A DNA stretch of 64,000 nucleotides from Acanthosoma haemorrhoidale (lineage: Eukaryota; Arthropoda; Insecta; Hemiptera; Acanthosomatidae): contig OV884011.1 of assembly GCA_930367205.1 (NCBI GenBank), positions 108,677,139 through 108,741,138 on the forward strand, given 5' to 3'. The position numbers and the translations under genes are program-made. Below the pieces are notes generated by a model, which saw only the letters and a program-made list of their open reading frames with translations, ran no database searches and was not told the origin of the DNA. Every line of letters begins with the position of its first letter. The stretch's first letter is position 1. Below are positions 24,540-35,679 of the stretch, piece by piece.

Positions 24540-27500
24540 CTCACAAGTCCATCACATATGGGGTTAGTCTCGGGGGGAAATGGGACAATCAGCCTCGAAG
24601 AGCGGTGAATGACTGTTCGCTTTAGGCCCGCCAGGATAAGGTTATGTACAGCAAATGTTTACTCGCCCTATGTAAATGTTATTGTAACTTGCCGAAACGC
24701 AATTTTTTTTTATTACCCCGCTCATTTCTTCAAATTTTATTAAGAAATTTCCATCCTGAGATAGCTAAGTAACAACTCAAAATGTTCATACAGCAATCAG
24801 GAAGTATTTAGGAAATGCATCTAGGAATAAGAATAACAATAATCTGATTAACAACAGTATTTTTGTGTTAACCGATTGTTTCTTTTACGTATTGGATAAA
24901 ATGGTATATCTCCCCATAAATTATTACTACTTTTTTTTAATACCAAGAAAGCTTTCAACATATCGGATGGATTCCTTGTTCCGTCTTCAAAAGACGGATT
25001 GGATGGCGATTCAAGTTCTCTACTCTGGTAATAGCACTCCGTTTTAACGTTTGTGAATGGCATGTATGAGATTTATAGAGCTCAACATAATAAAAACGGT
25101 ATCGATTTATAGGTAGATAAAGCATTTCTTCCATTAATTATTTGTATGTAATTAAGAAGTTAATTAATAGCCCGTTTAACCAGACATTGTCCAGTTGTAA
25201 CGTTAATAGTTATTATGTTAGTGTTGCTAGGTTTTTCATTATTTATTTTTTCTAAATTCAAATTTATATGTACTTATAATGAACTCATTATCCATAATCA
25301 AGAGCTTTTTTTTACACTAGATACACTGCAAATTAACATTATGTATTATTTTTATTAGATTTAATTTCTTATTTCGTATTAATAAATGTCATAGAACCAT
25401 GTTTCCAGAAAACCAACGAATTTACCATGAGGAAATATTTTACCGTTTTTCCTTTTTAGGTTAACACAGGGGGGTTATTGTCGGCTTGGCCTGCCGTAAG
25501 TACTAAATTAACTGAAATGATTTATTCAACTATATATTTAAATTTTAACAAACCCAATCAATGAAATAAAAATGCATTACTTACATTTCTGAATGCGTCG
25601 AATTTGATTTTGCTATTCGGAATCAAATATTCTACCGGTTTTTTTCGGGAGTTCTAATATACAAATCAGTAAATTACGATACATACCTGAGTACTTAAGT
25701 TCGACATTATTCTTTCACCTCAGCTATCTCTACCCTGGTACACTTAAACAGAGGTAAAGGATCTCTTGCATTGTCAAAACCGTAGTCGGTCGGTGCTCAG
25801 AGTTCAAATTTCCTGTTGATTTGTAAAAAAAATCGTTACGTTTGCAACTGGCTAAACCAACTAATGTACACTTTTGGCAGTAACGTTTGATAAGGAATTA
25901 TGTGTATATTCTAATCTATAAATATTTCAAATGCTTATGAAAAATAGTCGGGTTCCATTTAACGAAAAGATGACTTGCTTAAACACAAAAGAAAGAACTT
26001 TATACATTTTACAATTAATTTAATTTTTATATCAATATATTTATTTTGTTAGTGAAGTCATGTTAGTTATAACGTTAAAGAAAAGGTAGTGTATATTCAT
26101 GCATTCAAATACTTTAACCACGTGAGTGTTTTATGATGTCAAAGGATAGGGATGTGCTTGAATGATCCACCTAACCTCTTCAGGGGAAATGAGTAACAAC
26201 ATAAAAAGAAATCAGGCACCATATCCGTCCTGCAATGCAGAAATAAAATTTTTGAGGGGAAAGCATAACAATGAAAATTACCGACTATCCTTTAAAAACG
26301 TCCTCTTGTCATTGAGAAGAGGAAGGCTTGTCTCTCCCAAAAAAGTAACAAAACAGATTTATAGTATACATTATGAATCCACTTCTAATAAATGAGCTAA
26401 CCGACAGTGAAAATCTCCATGCAATGCTAGCGTTCAATCTGTCAATCATTTTCGATAGTTTCCGAAGAAATTCTCCTTAAAAAGTTGTATTCTTGTCATC
26501 ACTTACATACATATTTGGCATCCCTAGAACAATATTCAAGAAAAGCACAGTTCAGCACGAACTACCCTGAGAGGAAGAAAGTTGAGAAAATAAACAATAT
26601 TTGAAAAACTTTCTCCTCTAAACGACTCCCTCTAACTTCCGAAGAAAAGGATGCAAATTCTGTAAGATCAGGAGAGCCAAGAGACGTCATCGTGTTGGAG
26701 GCTGGTTTGATGTCATCAAGTTGGAGGACTTTATGACGGTTCAAGGGAAAGTAAGAGTTTTCTCACTGAACCTTATTTAAAGAGTACATTAATTATCCGT
26801 TTTACTTACTTGTGTTAACAATAGGCATGTTCACAAAGTCAGTCACTTAGTTATTTTTTTACACAACATTGGATTAGTATTGCATATTGCATTAGTATTG
26901 GAAACAATTGAGCCCACTTATAGGACTGGAATGTACGAGTATTCACGATCTACACGTTAACTAAAGGAACTAACTCCACCCAAATATAAATATGAATTAA
27001 GATTTTAATAACTGATATTCTGCCAATTTATTAGCAGGGTTATTTTTTTCTTTTCAAAATATTTCGGTGCAAAGCAAGTCAAATTTTGAACTTTAAAACA
27101 AGCACTATTTAAGCAAAATTTTTAATAGACCCTCTGCGATTTTACGTAGCATTCTGTGGCATGCGACTCTCCACATGTTAGTAAACTTTATATTACATTC
27201 TGTTATCGTAAATATTTAAATCAAAATAGTGACGGATATTTAGATAGTCATAGGAGTTTCAACCCTCTTCGGTTACCAGTATTTTTTTCACAAACCAAAT
27301 AATAATCTCAATTCCAGCTAGGATTTGGAGCAAAGTAAACCAAAGATTTAAATCACAGTTACGACTACGTCACTGTAGTGACAAAGATTAATCAGTGTAA
27401 TGAAGCTCATCAAGGCTTATAAAAATAAATATCAGCTAAAAGCGTTATAAAACAAATTTCAATTCTAAATGATTAAAGGATCTATTCATCATCAAATTTG

Positions 27501-29440
27501 TAATTGGTCCCGATTTCAATTCTCAAGATAGTTTTAGAAATCCAAGAGGGAAACCAGAAATGTCAGTTTTTTTTCTCGACTTGAGAAAACTGTATTAAAG
27601 TTTCTCGTCTGAGGCTTCGAGCAAGGTATGGGTAGTTTTATAAAGCCTTTTAAAATCATGATTCTTACAAATTTGAATAGTCAAAAATTTACAAGAAACC
27701 TATTATTACCTCATCTCAAAATTGATAGAAAGTTTAAATTTGGTTTAACTGCACATTTTTACTACGTATTATTCCCGAAATATAAACGACTCGCTTACCT
27801 TCAGTAGGAAAATAATTTTCTGCTGTGTTTAAATTCAGTAGTATATATTATTTATTGTTTTTATCGTAGTTTTTAATAATTGCTAAAATAATTTAATGTT
27901 TTACAATACATTTTAAACGAGTTAACTGTTATAATTTTATTATTTTTTCTGGTTTTATATATAATTGACATGAACTATTTAAATACAGTTACAATGCTAT
28001 ATATTCACCAACAATATTCGTTAAGTTTTTTTTTTGAAGATTTGTTGTGAATCCTAATTGGTTTGATTTGAGAGCTGGAAGATGATTGTGTCATCAAAAA
28101 CTTTAGCTCTGTAATAATAAAGATGGTGAATAATAAAATAACTTTTTTTTTTATAAAACTCGTATTATTATATTTCTAGTGAACATCCATTAAAAATATT
28201 GTACAGTGAGATAATAAACGATATTGATCGGACAATCCATAGGAATGAATGACGTCCAGACGCTTAAGGGTGTCAACAACAAGTCTTTTAAAAACCTTTG
28301 AGAATATAATTTAAAAATATGTTTCAAGAATAAGATTTAAACAAATTTTTAGACTATTCATACAAACGGGGGAAACGTAAAACATGGCGTGATATCACCA
28401 TATTTTGTCATAAATTGGCATAAAAAGTAACAGAGTTTGATTATGTTTCAGACACCTAATGATTTAATTTTGCCAGTAATAATAATTATTTTTTATTTTA
28501 CTAGTTTAGTGAAGTATCCACAGGGAAACATCAGAGCTTCAAACAACTTATTTCAACATATTTCTCTACGGTATTTTCAATGATGCCAATTCGGATCAAG
28601 GGGCACAAATAAGATCAAGGAATCTAAGAAAACTTAATTTAAAACTAAATATGTATATTAATACACAGGAATGGTTTTAGAATAAATGACCTATAATTCG
28701 ACAGACTGGAAATGAAAATTTCTATATACAGGCACAAAAACTTCGACTTGTAAGCTCGGTTCAACTTACTGTTACTGTTCGGTGTGTCGAGCGTAGTATC
28801 GTGAAATTTCCAAAGCTTGGAGGTAGGCTTTTGAAAGATTTCACCCAATTAACAAGCATTGGGTGTTTCCCAATACCTACTTTACAGGACAATGGAAATA
28901 AAATTTGGTAAGGGTGACAAAAAATTCTCCAATATTACGGGTTCATTGAATAGTTTTGTCTGACATGCCACAGAATGCGCAGCACAACCAACCCTAGAAA
29001 CAAATTGTAATATGACCACTAAATGGCAAATGAAATGAAAAAAACATTCGATAGGCTTTGATGTGTCTCTTACCTAAAAAGAGATGGCAACATGGAGGAG
29101 GTTATCCATCAGTTATATATCACCTGGATTCCTGATAAATCACTCCATAATAAATAAAATCATAATAATTATTCAAAAAATATGTAATATAAATTAATAA
29201 TTATTTAGTGAACTTTTATTATCAAACTACAATTTATTTAAAAGGATTAAAAACTATATTTTATTTTGATGAGAAGCGTTGCATACTATTATTACAAAGG
29301 TAGTTGGCATTTGCAATAGTATACAAGACATCCGAGCCCTTATAGTTAGTTACTAGGTGATGGGGCGATGAGGGGATGGGAGAGGGGATAGTTACAGGTG
29401 TTGAATGTAAGTAAGGATAAAATGTAGTGACCGGAAGAAG
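24540..29440. other. Long AT-rich stretch, no gene seen (possible intron)
   Basis: Strongly AT-rich throughout with no repeat family from elsewhere in the window and no supported exon. If the minus-strand candidates at 29496-29627 and 24381-24522 are one gene, this is the intron between them. Confidence 0.4.
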
Positions 29441-29495
29441 ACAGTACAAAGCGGTCACCGGAAGCGCGCTGCGACCTGGAGTGAGGACCTGGAGC

Positions 29496-29627
29496 CTAGA
29501 CAGGAGCTGAGTGCGAACTGGAGGAGCCGAGCCCCCTCCAGTGCGCCACCACGTGACGGAGATTCACGTGCGGGTCCTCGTGACTTTCCTCCCCTCCTCG
29601 GGTGTCTGTCCTGACATCCCCTATCTC
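29496..29627 (-). CDS. Possible coding exon in a GC-rich island
   Basis: On the minus strand a CCTCTACAG acceptor is followed by 43 codons and a TAG, beginning EIGDVRTDTRGGEESHED and ending GLGSSSSHSAPV. A second frame is also open and would run to GCTTCCG|GTGACC. The island (about 29440-29640) is GC- and CpG-rich and has two CACGTG boxes 15 bases apart (29550 and 29565). It could instead be a promoter or untranslated exon. No family is recognised. Confidence 0.2.
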   Translation of the reverse strand, partial: EIGDVRTDTRGGEESHEDPHVNLRHVVAHWRGLGSSSSHSAPV

Positions 29628-29689
29628 CTGTAGAGGGTGCATTATTCATAGTGTATAAGTCGCCGATGCTCTTCATATTATGCATTATG

Positions 29690-30295
29690 GGGTAATTGTA
29701 TTACTTTATAAGCAGGTATACAATAACAATTGTTTTCCTAAAAGGATTTTTATCGGCTTCCTCATCCTTTCATAAAATGATCGTTTTCAAGAGTCTATTG
29801 GATCCTTGAATTGGTGACCAACAGTAATTATTTTAAGAAGTATACTAACCAATACTTAGTTATATAAATTTTAGTAAATTGCATTTTTTTTAAATATATC
29901 GTAACAGTTTTCTTCTTCGTTAAAAATATTATTACTTTCTTATTAATAAAGACTAAAAGGACATTCGTGAAAATCCATAAAGGATAGTAGTTTATTCCGT
30001 AATGTTTAAATTTATATAATCTCAGGGTTCTGCATGGTTCTAGTGCATACATTTGTTTATTTCAAATGTTTCATATTAACACTATTGGCTAGAGACTTCA
30101 TTATTTATCTCTCTATTCTATAAAAACGTTTTTGTCAAGTAACACTAAACTTTTACAAGCTATAACTAAAATTGTTTATAACAGTCATAAATACAATATA
30201 AAAATTAAAACCAATTGATCAACTGGACTAAACCCCTGTGCGAGGGGAGAAGCAACGAGTTGCCGTGGGGGTTGGAGTTTTTTTTCCAAATCCTC
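29690..30295. other. AT-rich spacer
   Basis: No gene, repeat or RNA is recognised. Confidence 0.5.
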
Positions 30296-30299
30296 TTAA

Positions 30300-31785
30300 A
30301 AATGCCAAAATTATTATTAACTATAGATTCTCAGGCGAATCTATTTACATATCACATTATATATGTCCTGTACCATCGGTACATCCTATACAAGGTCTGA
30401 TTTGGGTGTAAAAGTTATATAATGAATACAAGTACAATGATACAGAATGTATTTTGCTTCATTGACAAGTCTCTACAAGGTGATGGGGCTCACCTGTTTG
30501 ACCAAACAAGAAAAAACTTAAAAACTAACTTACATACGAATTCTTAGCCAAATTTTACCCCGACAGTCTGTTGTCATCGATTCGGGAAGGGTGGTGGGGT
30601 GCGTTCTTGGTCGGCGTTCTTAACCTCTCGAGAGAGGTATGTCGGTTCTCTTTTCACATGATTCCATTATGGAAACGTTGGAGACTTTTGGCTGAATTAT
30701 CAGTCAAGTAGGTAAATAGCGGGGCACCGTACAGCAGAGCTGGCCGGAGGATACATTAATAGATCATCAGTTTGAGACGCAGCGACAGATTGGGTGAAGT
30801 TAGCAAGTGCGAAAGCCGATAAGACCTCTGTCGTGCTGGTTTTAGTTTACTACTAAGATGAGTAGAGAAATGGAGATGTTTATCCATTTTTATACCCAGA
30901 TAGTAGAATGAGAAAACTGGTGAGTTATCTTGCCCTCCTAAACTATATGATTTTGGCAAAGCTTTTTTTGCCCTTTTGGTAAGAAAAGATTACGCAGTCG
31001 GTCTTCCCGACGTTCACACTAATGTTTAACTTGCCCAGCCTGTCACTGATTACGTTGCAAACTGACTCAGCCTGTGTGAGTGCTCTTTGTGCATTCATAC
31101 TGTGGCTGTAAACAGCAATCTCGTCGGCAAAAGCGATTACCGTCGCTTTCTTATAATTTGTCCCAACGATTTCAGATGTTTAGATGCTCAAAAGAACCCG
31201 AGACAAAACCGCTCCTTGAGGAACTCCACAAGACAGAGGGGATGGGTCAGAGAGGCAATCACCCACCCGTACCCTCACCGATCTGTCCTTCAAGAAGGAA
31301 ACCAACGTCGTTTATAGCTGCTCTGGGCATTCCCAGTCCCAGGGTGGCATCCGTCTGTACCCTCATAAGCGGATGTTCTGTCCTCAGATGAGCCTGAAAA
31401 CCTGTCTGCTCGTATGGAATAATGGCATTTTCCCAACAAAACTCCTTCAGGTAGTTCAGAATAATCTATTCGAGAATCTTCCCCATGTGAGGGAGGAGAC
31501 TGATCGGGCGACAGTGGGCTAGGTGGTGCCTTTCTTCTTAGGCTTCCGCAACGGGAACAAGATAGCTTGTTCCCACGCTGTCGGGAAGTATCACTGCCTA
31601 ATACATGAATTGTACAGGTTGACGAGTTGAGCAATCCCTCTCCTCGGCTGTTTCAGCAGTACAGTTTGCAACCCGTGCCTTGGTGCTCGGTTTCCCTTAC
31701 ACCGGCGATCGCCTTGAGCTGCTTCGGGGAGACAAACATGTAGTTCTGACCTTTCTCCAGCTTCTTCCTTTTCTAGCGCAAGTCG
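30300..31785 (-). mobile_element. LINE family B, 5'-truncated dead copy
   Basis: Read on the minus strand, the copy runs from the region before the RT (MGKIL-like block) through LSCGVPQGAVLS, an FADE box where active elements have FADD, and YLGIKMDKHLHFSTHL near the RT end, into a 3' UTR ending near 30300. It matches the plus-strand copy at 42270-44030 over nearly its full length. Numerous frameshifts and stops break the frame. The endonuclease half is missing. The 3' UTR retains a TAGATTC/GAATCTA hairpin (30324-30343). The RT motifs place it among jockey/CR1-type LINEs; the exact clade needs alignment. Confidence 0.85.
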
Positions 31786-31789
31786 TGTA

Positions 31790-32400
31790 TGAACATGCCT
31801 GGGAACCCCCCCCCCCCGAGAGTGAAGCGCAAGAATGGGTCCAGGGGGCGCCCCCTAGGTGGTCGTAAGCCTGGTACTTAAAATAATAATTAACTAGTGC
31901 AAACAATGATTTAAATGGCATGGATGCATTCCTTTTTGTTTGGTGGTATACATTCTTAATTTCTTTCTCTTACGCTGGCTGGCTTCCATGTTCTGGATGG
32001 TCTTTCCTCAACACCCATGGCTGACTGGGCTGGGTTCCATGGCTACTGGCCAACTTGACTTATTATATAATCGTTGGGCATATTATATACACAACTGTAG
32101 TAAATAGATTAGCCAATAACGCACATGTCAGTGTTCACGGCGCCCTGTGAACACCGATGGGTGCGATGTTTATCGAGTCGGTATTTAAGAGCTGACACGC
32201 CAGATTCGTTTAACGCGGCGGTTGACGAAGCTAAAATGAAGTAATACTAACTAAGTTGCATAAGGAGAATTTTTATTATCCTTGCTGTAATATCATTGGA
32301 AAAGATACAAGATACAAAAACGATTGCGGGTACACCCAACCCTGAACACGAGATCAAAGAAAGGTAATTTAAGAAAGACTATACTTATACTGTACTATTT
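31790..32400. other. Spacer with a compact inverted repeat and promoter-like motif
   Basis: A C tract of 12 begins at 31806. GTGTTCAC and GTGAACAC flank an 8-base GC-rich centre at 32132-32155. A GTATTTAAG box near 32190 is followed by GC-richer sequence. It might be a solo LTR or a promoter, but no partner copy is present in the window. Confidence 0.35.
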
Positions 32401-32404
32401 ATTT

Positions 32405-32735
32405 TCTGAATGCAGCGCATATTGAAGCAGTTATTAAAACCAATTTGTACTGACGAAGTGGAACCATGGGGTATGTCAATCCTTTGAACATTAAACGAAT
32501 TCTAACATTCCAATCCAAAGTTCTCAGAACGGTGTTCAACTCTCCGTTTTACATTACAAACTCATCCCTTCACAGTGATCTTCATGTGGCAACTGTCCTT
32601 GACCTTACACCCTCAAAATTTTCCAAATTTACAAAAAAACCAATTCGTCCATCGTAATCTTCTTGCCGACTCCCTAATCCAGTTACACTGATCCTTACAA
32701 TCTTCCTGGTCACTAGAAACGGCGGTGGCCTCGCG
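32405..32735 (+). pseudogene. Jockey-type LINE fragment (C-terminal end of the RT polyprotein)
   Basis: ILKQLLKPICTDEVEPWG, then after a frameshift NIKRILTFQSKVLRTVFNSP, YITNSSLHSDLHVATV and, in a third frame, HRNLLADSLIQLH, follow in order the tail segment of jockey-clade RT proteins (RFQSK-LR---NAPWYV, then the H-----DL-V block). At least two frameshifts and the loss of everything upstream show that it is a remnant. It belongs to a different family from LINE B. Confidence 0.75.
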
Positions 32736-32739
32736 ACCA

Positions 32740-33490
32740 ATGTAAGCTATCATCCCAAAATATGCCCGGAGTGTCTGTGGATTTCTGATCTTCACCACAT
32801 AGGAGAGAAGTGGGGGATTTCCTCTGCTTACGGCATATTCACCAGCTTCCTGGAGGAATCTCCACGGGAGAGTGGGGCTCCTGGGCACAGTGTAAGAATG
32901 TGTATACACACTGTATAGTAAATTATGATTGCCTTTAAGTAAATTTCAGCGTTTACCAATCAATTAATTAATCGGTAACTTTTTTTTTTCAAATATATAA
33001 AATGTATGAATAAAAAATATGAGTTAAAAAAGTTAATTAATTGCGTAATTAAGTATTAAGACGTTACAAAGTTACATGCTATTCACCACGCGAAAAGAAG
33101 CAGAACAATTCTTAAGTAACTTCTGAGCTAAGAAATGAGAAATTTGAAAAGTTAGTGAAATGGGCGCGTCTTTCATCTTACAATTTGATCCATTATGAGA
33201 AAACCAAGTTTTTCAAAAAACATTTTAAGTCCCTCAAAAATATTTCATTTATTGTAATATGGCCAGTCCATGTTTCCCCTAGCCAGGCATCCGTAGGACA
33301 TTATCTTTATAGATACCATTAACCTTTAAAATCATTGTTCCACTCTTCCATTATATACAAGCAAGAATTGCTTGTTTTCATGTTAATTGGACAATATATA
33401 TGTTTTTGTACCGCTAGTTTCTAAAATATATTTTATATATCATGGAGGAGTTGCCAATTAGGTATGTAATAATGGGAAAATAGAACAATG
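32740..33490. other. Spacer, mostly AT-rich
   Basis: 32740-32930 is less AT-rich and may be an extension of the preceding LINE remnant on the minus or plus strand, but no motif confirms this. The rest is AT-rich with nothing recognised. Confidence 0.4.
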
Positions 33491-33492
33491 TT

Positions 33493-34245
33493 GTCGGGTC
33501 GTCACGAGGGGGTGCCTAGTTACCCTAGTCCTAGTGACGAAGTGAGGGTTGATTAGGCTATGACCTGGACAATTGCTTCATGACGGGTCTTACTACCGTA
33601 CTATCTGACTCCATATTTGATAGGTATGTGCCCCGACAGCGCACCATGTTCAGGGGAAGAGGTATAGGGTAGGTATTGTAGGTAGTTCATGTGGTCTTGG
33701 AATGACCACGAATTCACACTCGGTATCTGAGGGTAGCCGAAAACCGTCCGGATCCCAGCGGCGAGTGAGAACTGGAGAGAGGCAGACTGGATTGCCATGG
33801 GAGACACTATTAGATAAAGTTTGTAGGGCCACGGCAACAATTGTCCGCGAGGGAGAGGTCTCTCCCAAGGAGGTGCTAGTTTTAGCGAGAGGAAGGCAGA
33901 AAATCCCACTAGGAAAGTGTAGGGTCTGACAAGGCCGGACTAAAACATAGCGAGGTTAGGAAGAGAGATGCAGAGGCATTCATAAATGAGAAAGCCAAAT
34001 CTTGAAACATCAGTGCAGCTGCAAGTATCAGTCAGAGAGCCGTAGTTAGAATGATTTATCGGCCAAAACTAGTGGGTATATATAGCCCACAGTAACCAAT
34101 GATCTGGGGTGTTATTCTGACCAACCAAACCGCAGGGTTGCGGTGACGCTTGCCTGTTCTAGACCGTGACCCACCCAGCCTCCTAGCCCACTGCCTGATT
34201 TTCTTCAAGGGCCTCTGACTAGTTTTTTGCAGCTGTGTCTTTGTT
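33493..34245 (+). repeat. Repeat family A, longest copy, upstream part
   Basis: It starts with GTCGGGTCGTCACGAGGGGG and matches 60735-61440 across about 600 bases, including CTCCATATTTGATAGG, AAAACCGTCCGG, GGAGAGGTCTCTCCCAAGG and CAAGGCCGGACTAAAACATA. Short open frames in it differ between copies and are broken differently, so a coding role is unlikely. It is interrupted at about 34245 by a Tc1-type transposon and resumes at about 35508. It probably represents the 5' region of a retroelement whose body is not in the window. Confidence 0.85.
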
Positions 34246-35503
34246 TTCCACCAGTCGGGATATGTCCCTTTGCTGGAGGTAATCCCATTCTTCCCGAAGA
34301 GGCCTTTCAAGGTCCTGCAGTGTATCAGGAAGTGCTAAACGCGCTCTTATTCGTCTTCCGAGGTTATCCCATAAATACTCGACAGGGTTCAAATCTGGAG
34401 AACGTGCTGGCCAGGCTAAGACCTCAATGTTGTGCTGATGAAGGAATGTCTGTACTATGCGAGCGACATGTGGACGTGCATTATCGTGCATTAGAAATGA
34501 ATGATCGCTGATTTCGATGACACACATGGCAACACATGAGGTTCCAAAATCTCATCTACATAGCGAGTGGCCGTCAAAGACCCTCCACGAATAAAAACCG
34601 ATTCTGTGCGGCACTCCATTGAAATCCCAGCCCACACCATTAAGGAACCACGTTGAAAAGGTTGGCTCTGGGTGAAATTACAGGCTGCATACCTTTTATT
34701 TCTTCTTCTCAACACCCTTTCACGCCCGTCTGGAGATCGTAGAGCAAATCTAGATTCATCTGTAAAAAGTACAGCACACTATTCGTCCATAGTCCAATGA
34801 CTGTGTTCTCGAGCAAAATCCAGCCGTGTAACTCTGTGAGTTCTGGTCAATTCTAGTCCTCTTACTGGGCAAAAAGCCATTAGTCCATACTCATTTAATC
34901 TTCTCCGAGCAGTACGTTCAGAAATTCGCACACCTCAAACTTCTTGGAGCTGATGAATCGCTTGAACAACGGTAAGGTGCCTGTTTCGTAAAATTCTTAA
35001 AGTAAGAAACCGGCCATCCTGTGGTTCTGTTGCCCTAGGCCGTCCAGAACCGGCCCTTCTATGGTAAGACCCAGTTTATCGAAAACTCATAGTCTCGTAG
35101 AGTTTCAAGGGAACTCCGATGGCATTAGCTGCATATCTAATGGAACGTCCATCATCAATAAGTGTCACCCCACGTGCAACATCCTCAGCACGAAGAGGTA
35201 TTTTTAAACTTAAAATTGAGAAAATTAAAATATCGAAGCCGAAAACTAAGAAATTTGCTGCACCAGAACGCAAATGACACTGAATAAACATTTTTAATTC
35301 CATGGAAAGTAAACATTGGGAACGACAGTCCTTTAATTGAATTAAGGATTATGGGTTACTATCCTCTATATTGACATTTCTAATTGAAAACAAATAAAAA
35401 AATACATATTTATTCATAAAAAAAATTGACCAATCCAAAGCAGAAATATTTTGAGATGAAAACATGAAAAACTCATGTGGGTGGAATTTTTTGCCTGTCA
35501 GTG
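34245..35503 (-). mobile_element. Tc1-like DNA transposon, one end lost, transposase broken
   Basis: On the minus strand the element begins with CACTGACAGGCAAAAAATTC next to a TATA target (35504-35507). It encodes in pieces a Tc1-type transposase: an N-terminal helix-turn-helix region (EDVARGVTLIDDGRSIRYAA, near 35170), TDES with the first catalytic Asp (34758-34760), and DNARPH with the second Asp (34485) and SPDLNPVE with the Glu, 34 residues apart: the DD34E pattern of Tc1. Frameshifts occur upstream of TDES and near 34530. The C-terminus stops after DISRLV, where family A sequence begins, and the second terminal repeat is missing. It is inactive as it stands. Confidence 0.9.
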
Positions 35504-35507
35504 TATA

Positions 35508-35672
35508 TACATTAGAGTATAGAGTGATTTATCTTATGTAGTTAGCGGTTGCTACAAATGTTTTTAATGATAATATCATTAATATAATATATTAATATTA
35601 TTATCAGGACATTAATAGTCCTAAGGATGCCTGAATATGCAAATCGTCTACTGTTGGTCTCACAATAAATAA
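35508..35672 (+). repeat. Repeat family A, continuation after the Tc1 insertion
   Basis: 35512-35562 (GAGTATAGAGTGATTTATC and onward) is the reverse complement of 7480-7530 in the inverted family A copy. It is followed by AGTCCTAAGGATGCCTGAAT and an AATAAATAAAAAA tail, a worn version of the 3' motif in that copy. This shows that the Tc1 element landed within a family A copy. Confidence 0.75.
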
Positions 35673-35679
35673 AAAAAAT

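Noticed and set aside
33601..33929. Overlapping open frames on both strands in repeat family A (also 60789-61157 and 16487-16765)
   Set aside because: The same DNA in other copies is broken by different indels, so the frames are not preserved as protein.
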